Of a stretch of DNA of 64,000 nucleotides, positions 61,155 to 64,000 are shown in pieces; position 1 is the first letter of the stretch, and each line of letters starts with the position of its first letter. The DNA comes from AWTP1-13 sp963827545 (GTDB lineage: Bacteria > Pseudomonadota > Alphaproteobacteria > Rhizobiales > Hyphomicrobiaceae). The notes beneath the pieces are model-generated. The model worked only from the letters and a program-made list of their open reading frames with translations, did not search any database and was not told the DNA's origin. The stretch is from NCBI GenBank assembly GCA_963827545.1, contig CAWHBI010000029.1, forward strand, positions 58,541-122,540. The letters run 5' to 3'. The translations under genes and the position numbers were made by a program.

Positions 61155-63902
61155 TTTCGAGAGGAAGTCTTCAGCACTCCAGCCGTCGACGCCGGTGTCG
61201 TAGTTGATCTACCACCAAGTGAAGCCGCCTTGTGTGGTGGGGCCGCCGATGACGGTGCCCGTGTTCCCGGTGGCTTGGTGCCGAGGAATGTGCCGGACGT
61301 GTTAGCTGTCGCGCGGACTTTGAGGGGGCCGGAGGAGACTTGCACGCGGTCGTTGATCGACTATTTGGTGGATGGTGTTGGGGTTGGCGTAGGGGTGGGG
61401 GTGGGTGTAGGAGTTGGAGGCGCGCCGGTCACGACCGGCCCTATATAAGAACGCGCGACCACGACATTGTCGTACCATTTTTTGTTCTCTCGGCTGCTAC
61501 TGTGAGAATGGAGGCCAATGTCCACATTGTTTATCTTTAGACTGCTTGTATCCCGCAGTCGGAGGTTTTGCCAGTCGGCTATAAGTGTGCCGTCTATCCA
61601 GATAGCGACGCGACCATCGCGCTGGCCCGGCGTGTTCGCTTTCACCATCAGCTCGTAGCTGTACCAGCGGTCGAGCCTTGGCGTTACATTCGGTCCAGGT
61701 ACGAAGTACGGACCAAAATTTCCAGGCGTAAGAGTAAACGGCGAGATGGTGCCGTCGGAGTAGAAATGGTCCCCCCAAATGTCTCGCTGGTCGGGATGAT
61801 AAATGTAGGTATGTGTAATGCCCGGCGTGGTTTCTGTTGTGTCCCCTCGGCTGTTTTCAACATTGACGTAGAACTTGTTCGTACCGTTCGCGGGTACCCC
61901 CGGACAACAATACTGCGCCGAAATACCAAGCCCATTGTGTCCCGAACCGGAAATGTTGAAACCGGGATCGAATTTCGTATACGCGCGGAAGAATACGACG
62001 TCTTCGGTCGGGCTAAGAGTTTTCTGGACCGCATTGGCCACTTCAGTGCTGCTCTGGGGAAGTCGGAATTCAAGCCCCTTGCTCCCGGCGTAGAAATTCC
62101 CCGCTTCTGTTGCAATACGAGTATTACCCCGTTGGAAATAGTTGTTCCACCTGGTCGTCAGTTGACTTGCTGATGTGTACGATTCGAAATTATCTGCGAA
62201 GATTACGTCAGGATGATTTTGGATGTTGGTATCGTTCGGATAGAGCGCGGCGATGCCGTTGTTGCCTTGCGGCAGAGCGGCCGGTGCTCCTGGTAGAGGC
62301 GGTGTAGGGGTTGGTGTGGGTGTTGGGGTTGGAGTCGGAGTTGGCATGGGGATGGGTTTAGGAGTTGGACTAGGTACGGTGCCTAAAGCAGATCTTGCTG
62401 GATGAGGATAGGTGTACTTACTATAACCGGGTTTGGGGCCAGAGTTTACAAAGATGTCACGGTTTAACTGAACCATGTTGGTCCAAGCGCTTTGGGTGCC
62501 CCAACTGTAAGCGCGTGCTCCCGATTGATTCCATATATAGATAGGGTCTGAAACATGATTAGTGCCATTGTGTCCCCAACCCGGCTGGCGTTGTTGCGGA
62601 TAGCTTGATGGAGATGTATTGTCTCCGATGTCTAATTGCACTGGGCTTCCATAGGCACTTGGGTTGGCAGCGTCGTTGACTATGTTGTCGGTAAATACAA
62701 CTGTGCCCGCCCTAAGCCAGAAATACCTACCCGCCATATTTTTGTCTGGATGACTAACTTTAAAAGTATTGTTGTAAAACTCCATGTGTCGGCCACCAGT
62801 TACACTGGTAAAACCATGCGTTTCAGCCCAACAACCATCAAACTCGCTGTAGCGAACCACTACGCGCGCATTATCATCTGCGTCCGGCAAAATTCCACCG
62901 TTGTAACATGTTGAATCCCAACGTAGAAATTAGTATTTCCATTGGTGTCTAATGAACCCATTGTAGAAGCAGTGTTCCATGCTCTTGGTGACATTACTCT
63001 CATCAGTCCTTCACCTACAAGACCAGAGCTTACATCATAGACGCCTCGAAAATGGGTATTCCACATAACACCTCCTAGCGCGTTCCAATTCACAACAAAC
63101 AATACTGGCCAATGGCGATCTCTTGATTCAAAATACATGTCACTTATAAGCGCGACTTTGGAGCCAGAACCAGAGACCGTCAGAGCTGAACCATCACCAG
63201 TGCCTTCGTTGATTCGGATACCCGACAGCGCCACGTGGAAACTGTTGCCTGTAGTCAACCTGAAAAGAGGCACGCTGGAGTTGTTGGTAATAACAACATT
63301 TCTGGTTGCGTTTCCTCCTGTTGTGGGTGTGTAGTTTTGTGCTCTGATCCAGATTTGTTTGGTAGTGGAGATGCCAGTAGACCAGGCACAAGAACCATGG
63401 GGGATCATGACAGTCCAGCCATTTTGAGCTTGGTTAACGGCAGTTTGAACTGCAGCTTGAGAGCAGGAAGCAGCTGTCACCGTTCCGCCCGAGGGCGTCG
63501 GTGTCGGCGCGGGAGTGGAGGTCGGTGCGGGTGGCGGGGTCGGAGTCTGCGTGGGAGTTGCGGTTGGTGTGGGAGGTGGAGGTGTGGGAGTCGGTGCCGG
63601 AGTCGGTGGGGGTGGAGGAGTCGGAGAAGGTGCGGGGGTACCGGAAAGTCCGAGGAACTTCTCCGTGCTCCAGCCGTCTGCCCCGGTGTCGTAGTCAACC
63701 TGCGACCACACATTGCCGTTCGCGGATGAGGGGCCGGCAAGAACAGTGCCGGCGGCATTCAGTTTCTGCGAGCCAAGTTTTGTCCCGGCAGGTGCGGCGC
63801 TGACCCGATGCCGCCGTCGTTCGTTTGCACACGATAAAGGGCGACGAGCGCAATTGTGCTAAAAAGCAGTACAGGCAATGAAACACGGAGTGTTTTATTC
63901 AT
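61155..63902 (-). pseudogene. modular secreted protein: SH3-like, beta-helix, lyase-like jelly roll, SH3-like (frame-disrupted)
   Basis: Start at 63902 with signal anchor MNKTLRVSLPVLLFSTIALV. After a frame change near 63790 an SH3-like domain follows (VWSQVDYDTGADGWSTEKFL), then a Thr/Pro linker. Next is a parallel beta-helix (VVITNNSSVPLFRLTTGNSF, later MEFYNNTFKVSHPDKN), interrupted by a frame change near 62885. A second linker precedes a jelly-roll domain (NPDVIF-like DVIFADNFESYTSASQLTTR, WYSYELMVKANTPGQRDG) of polysaccharide-lyase or LamG type. A third linker ends in TAG at 61361. The frame then continues VQVSSGPLKVRATANTSGTF and FTWW-TAG-INYDTGVDGWS, a second SH3-like domain with another amber codon. 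It probably binds or trims the polysaccharide made by the locus. A paralogue fragment lies at 35945-36429. Confidence 0.75.
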
Positions 63903-64000
63903 GGCGATAAGGCGAAGATGGATATCGCACTAGCATACCACACCTGCACCGTCTACCGCGCTGACGATCTCGTCGGTCTGGAAATTTTCAGGGATGGAGG
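63903..64000. other. upstream region of the secreted-protein gene
   Basis: 98 bases to the window end. It probably holds the promoter of the secreted-protein gene. No clear ribosome site or gene is seen. Confidence 0.35.

Noticed and set aside
61165..61365. Stop-codon readthrough or recoding of TAG in the secreted protein
   Set aside because: Other genes in the window end normally at TAG, and the same gene has frame breaks. Mutation or error is simpler than recoding.
61361..63640. Thr/Pro-encoding GGTGTNGGNGTTGG repeats considered as CRISPR or minisatellite
   Set aside because: They are short coding repeats for proline-threonine linkers, with no spacers and no cas genes.

Overview
The window looks like chromosome of a high-GC alphaproteobacterium of the order Hyphomicrobiales (Bradyrhizobium or Xanthobacteraceae-like). 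The reasons are the gene repertoire (Liv-type ABC operon with a GntR regulator, MddA-type methyltransferase, Flp-like pilin, YcxB and DUF6166 proteins), the many short palindromic repeats of the kind common in that order, and the types of IS elements. No species can be named from the sequence alone.

Region 1 (1-20.3 kb) is ordinary chromosome. It starts inside a TAXI-type TRAP solute-binding protein gene. A methyltransferase follows, then a complete branched-chain-type ABC importer (binding protein, two permeases, two ATPases) on the minus strand. Next come a fatty-acid desaturase, a GntR regulator, a PanB-like hydroxymethyltransferase, a DUF1932 dehydrogenase, an amidohydrolase, a YncE-like propeller, a TPR protein and an MFS exporter. 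A TetR regulator sits between an unusual alpha/beta-hydrolase/glycosyltransferase fusion and an MddA-like methyltransferase. Identical TGATATATC motifs lie upstream of three minus-strand genes. A duplicated TCGGTCGACCGA-type motif lies upstream of the MddA gene.

Region 2 (20.4-31 kb) is accessory. It holds a group II intron with a frameshifted maturase, a cluster of palindromes, several small genes (NepR-like, Flp-like, coupled micro-ORFs), and a tRNA-Thr followed by a tyrosine integrase, an AlpA-like protein and a ribbon-helix-helix protein. This is a classical tRNA-anchored integrative element. About 1.6 kb to its right has no convincing gene.

Region 3 (31-53 kb) is a surface-polysaccharide locus broken up by mobile elements. 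An AsnB-like protein is followed by a graveyard of fragments (glycosyltransferases, sugar dehydrogenase, an ORF-less group II intron, IS3, IS1595, beta-helix protein). Then comes a co-directional block: Wzx flippase, methyltransferase, pyruvyltransferase, GT4 glycosyltransferase, DegT aminotransferase, HddC, GmhB, HddA, an NAD-dependent epimerase and GmhA. Together GmhA, HddA, GmhB and HddC form the GDP-D-glycero-alpha-D-manno-heptose route. The epimerase and aminotransferase suggest further modification of the sugar, and Wzx would export the repeat unit. Two inverted copies of a 760-bp module bracket this block. A FemAB-like acyltransferase and an SGNH hydrolase follow.

Region 4 (52.8-64 kb) contains an IS110 transposase and then a three-level nest: an IS1182-type element is interrupted by an IS21-type element (7-bp target duplication), and that element's istB gene is interrupted at its Walker A motif by a large-serine-recombinase element. 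The window ends with a broken gene for a modular secreted protein (SH3-like, Thr/Pro linkers, beta-helix, lyase-like jelly roll, SH3-like).

Many genes carry single-base frame changes that leave the conserved residues intact. These could be assembly errors or real decay; the densest cluster is 44.0-46.3 kb.
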